Notes under the pieces: model-generated
Told to the model about the DNA's origin: nothing
What the model saw: only the letters and a program-made list of their open reading frames with translations
The model's database searches: none
Shown here: positions 63,870 through 64,000 of the stretch, one piece after another
Layout: each line of letters begins with the position of its first letter
Numbering within the stretch: the stretch's first letter is position 1
Assembly (NCBI RefSeq): GCF_001644605.1
Contig: NZ_CP011388.1
Location: 1,140,501 to 1,204,500, forward strand
Direction of reading: 5' to 3'
DNA: 64,000 bases
Source of the DNA: Paenibacillus swuensis
GTDB taxonomy: Bacteria > Bacillota > Bacilli > Paenibacillales > DY6
Made by a program: the position numbers and the translations under genes

Positions 63870-63941
63870 TGTTTTTTGTCCAAGCTCATTTCTTAGCTCA
63901 TACAGGAATGTTTAGAATCTAGAAGGCGATCATTTACCGCC

Positions 63942-63965
63942 AATAGCGTTGCTGGGGTTCCTTAG
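63942..63965 (-). repeat. Seventh copy of the 24-nt intergenic repeat
   Basis: The minus strand reads CTAAGGAAC-CCCAGCA-ACGCTATT, close to the copies at 62074 and 62135. It lies on the far side of the IS110 element, so copies of this family flank the insertion on both sides. Confidence 0.65.
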
Positions 63966-64000
63966 AGTTTTGTAGTGTTAGGATATTCGTTCCATGGTGC

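Noticed and set aside
62243-63932. GGCGATCA direct repeat as IS110 core or target duplication
   Set aside because: The 8-bp match at 62243-62250 and 63925-63932 could be chance; IS110 elements usually make no target duplication and a second copy is needed to set the ends.

Overview
The window reads as chromosome from a Paenibacillus-like Gram-positive (Paenibacillaceae). Supporting features are strong GGAGG ribosome sites, a T-box leader, LplB/YtcP-type ABC importers each paired with a YesM/YesN-type regulator, CcpA-like cre sites, an S-layer-homology (SLH) anchored glycosidase, lipoproteins with classic lipoboxes, a YflT-type stress protein and a heterodimeric ABC exporter. Species identity cannot be settled from the sequence alone. 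No rRNA, tRNA or CRISPR array was seen.

Layout. (1) 1-710: the first codons of proS (leftward, cut by the edge), its T-box leader and promoter, and a small membrane protein. (2) 990-9290: glycan locus A, with a GH43-like beta-propeller enzyme, a YesM/YesN two-component system and a CUT1 importer (two permeases plus binding lipoprotein). (3) 9335-10608: an unknown lipoprotein and an unknown cytosolic protein. (4) 10659-32265: glycan locus B, with a secreted GH74 enzyme carrying a ricin-type lectin, an SGNH esterase, a carbohydrate-binding protein without a catalytic domain, a 1489-residue GH74-SLH enzyme, a second YesM/YesN pair, a second CUT1 importer, a ribokinase-family kinase, a DeoC aldolase and a GH9-like enzyme. 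(5) 32300-37550: a 59-bp tandem repeat array, an SRPBCC/ArsR pair, an NhaK-type antiporter, a GIY-YIG/DUF2087 pair and a truncated ring-cleavage dioxygenase. (6) 37600-47930: glycan locus C, with two zinc dehydrogenases, a TIM-barrel isomerase, a GH130 mannosylglucose phosphorylase, a membrane-bound AraC regulator and a third CUT1 importer. (7) 47958-54120: a GNAT acetyltransferase, a two-subunit ABC exporter, an unknown protein and an MFS transporter. (8) 54690-61090: a secreted lyase operon (PL8 lyase, then a heparinase II/III-like protein). (9) 61379-end: a stress protein and an IS110-family insertion sequence.

How the parts work together. Each of loci A, B and C couples a membrane sensor, an AraC-type activator and an importer, but no locus encodes the importer ATPase. 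A shared MsmX-type ATPase elsewhere is expected. Locus B puts polymer cutting, esterase removal and binding on the outside, and import plus intracellular processing on the inside. Locus C looks like intracellular phosphorolysis of mannosyl-glucose combined with sugar oxidation.

Most interesting signals: the IS110 copy has a structured 3' non-coding region with two near-identical stem-loop motifs (candidate bridge RNA) and a hairpin that buries the transposase ribosome site. A 24-nt repeat family (seven copies seen) lies around the lyase operon and on both sides of the IS. A 59-bp hairpin-forming tandem array follows the GH9-like gene. Two coding sequences, DeoC and the GH9-like enzyme, carry adjacent repeat expansions. 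The GH130 operon has an unusual oxidoreductase/isomerase set.
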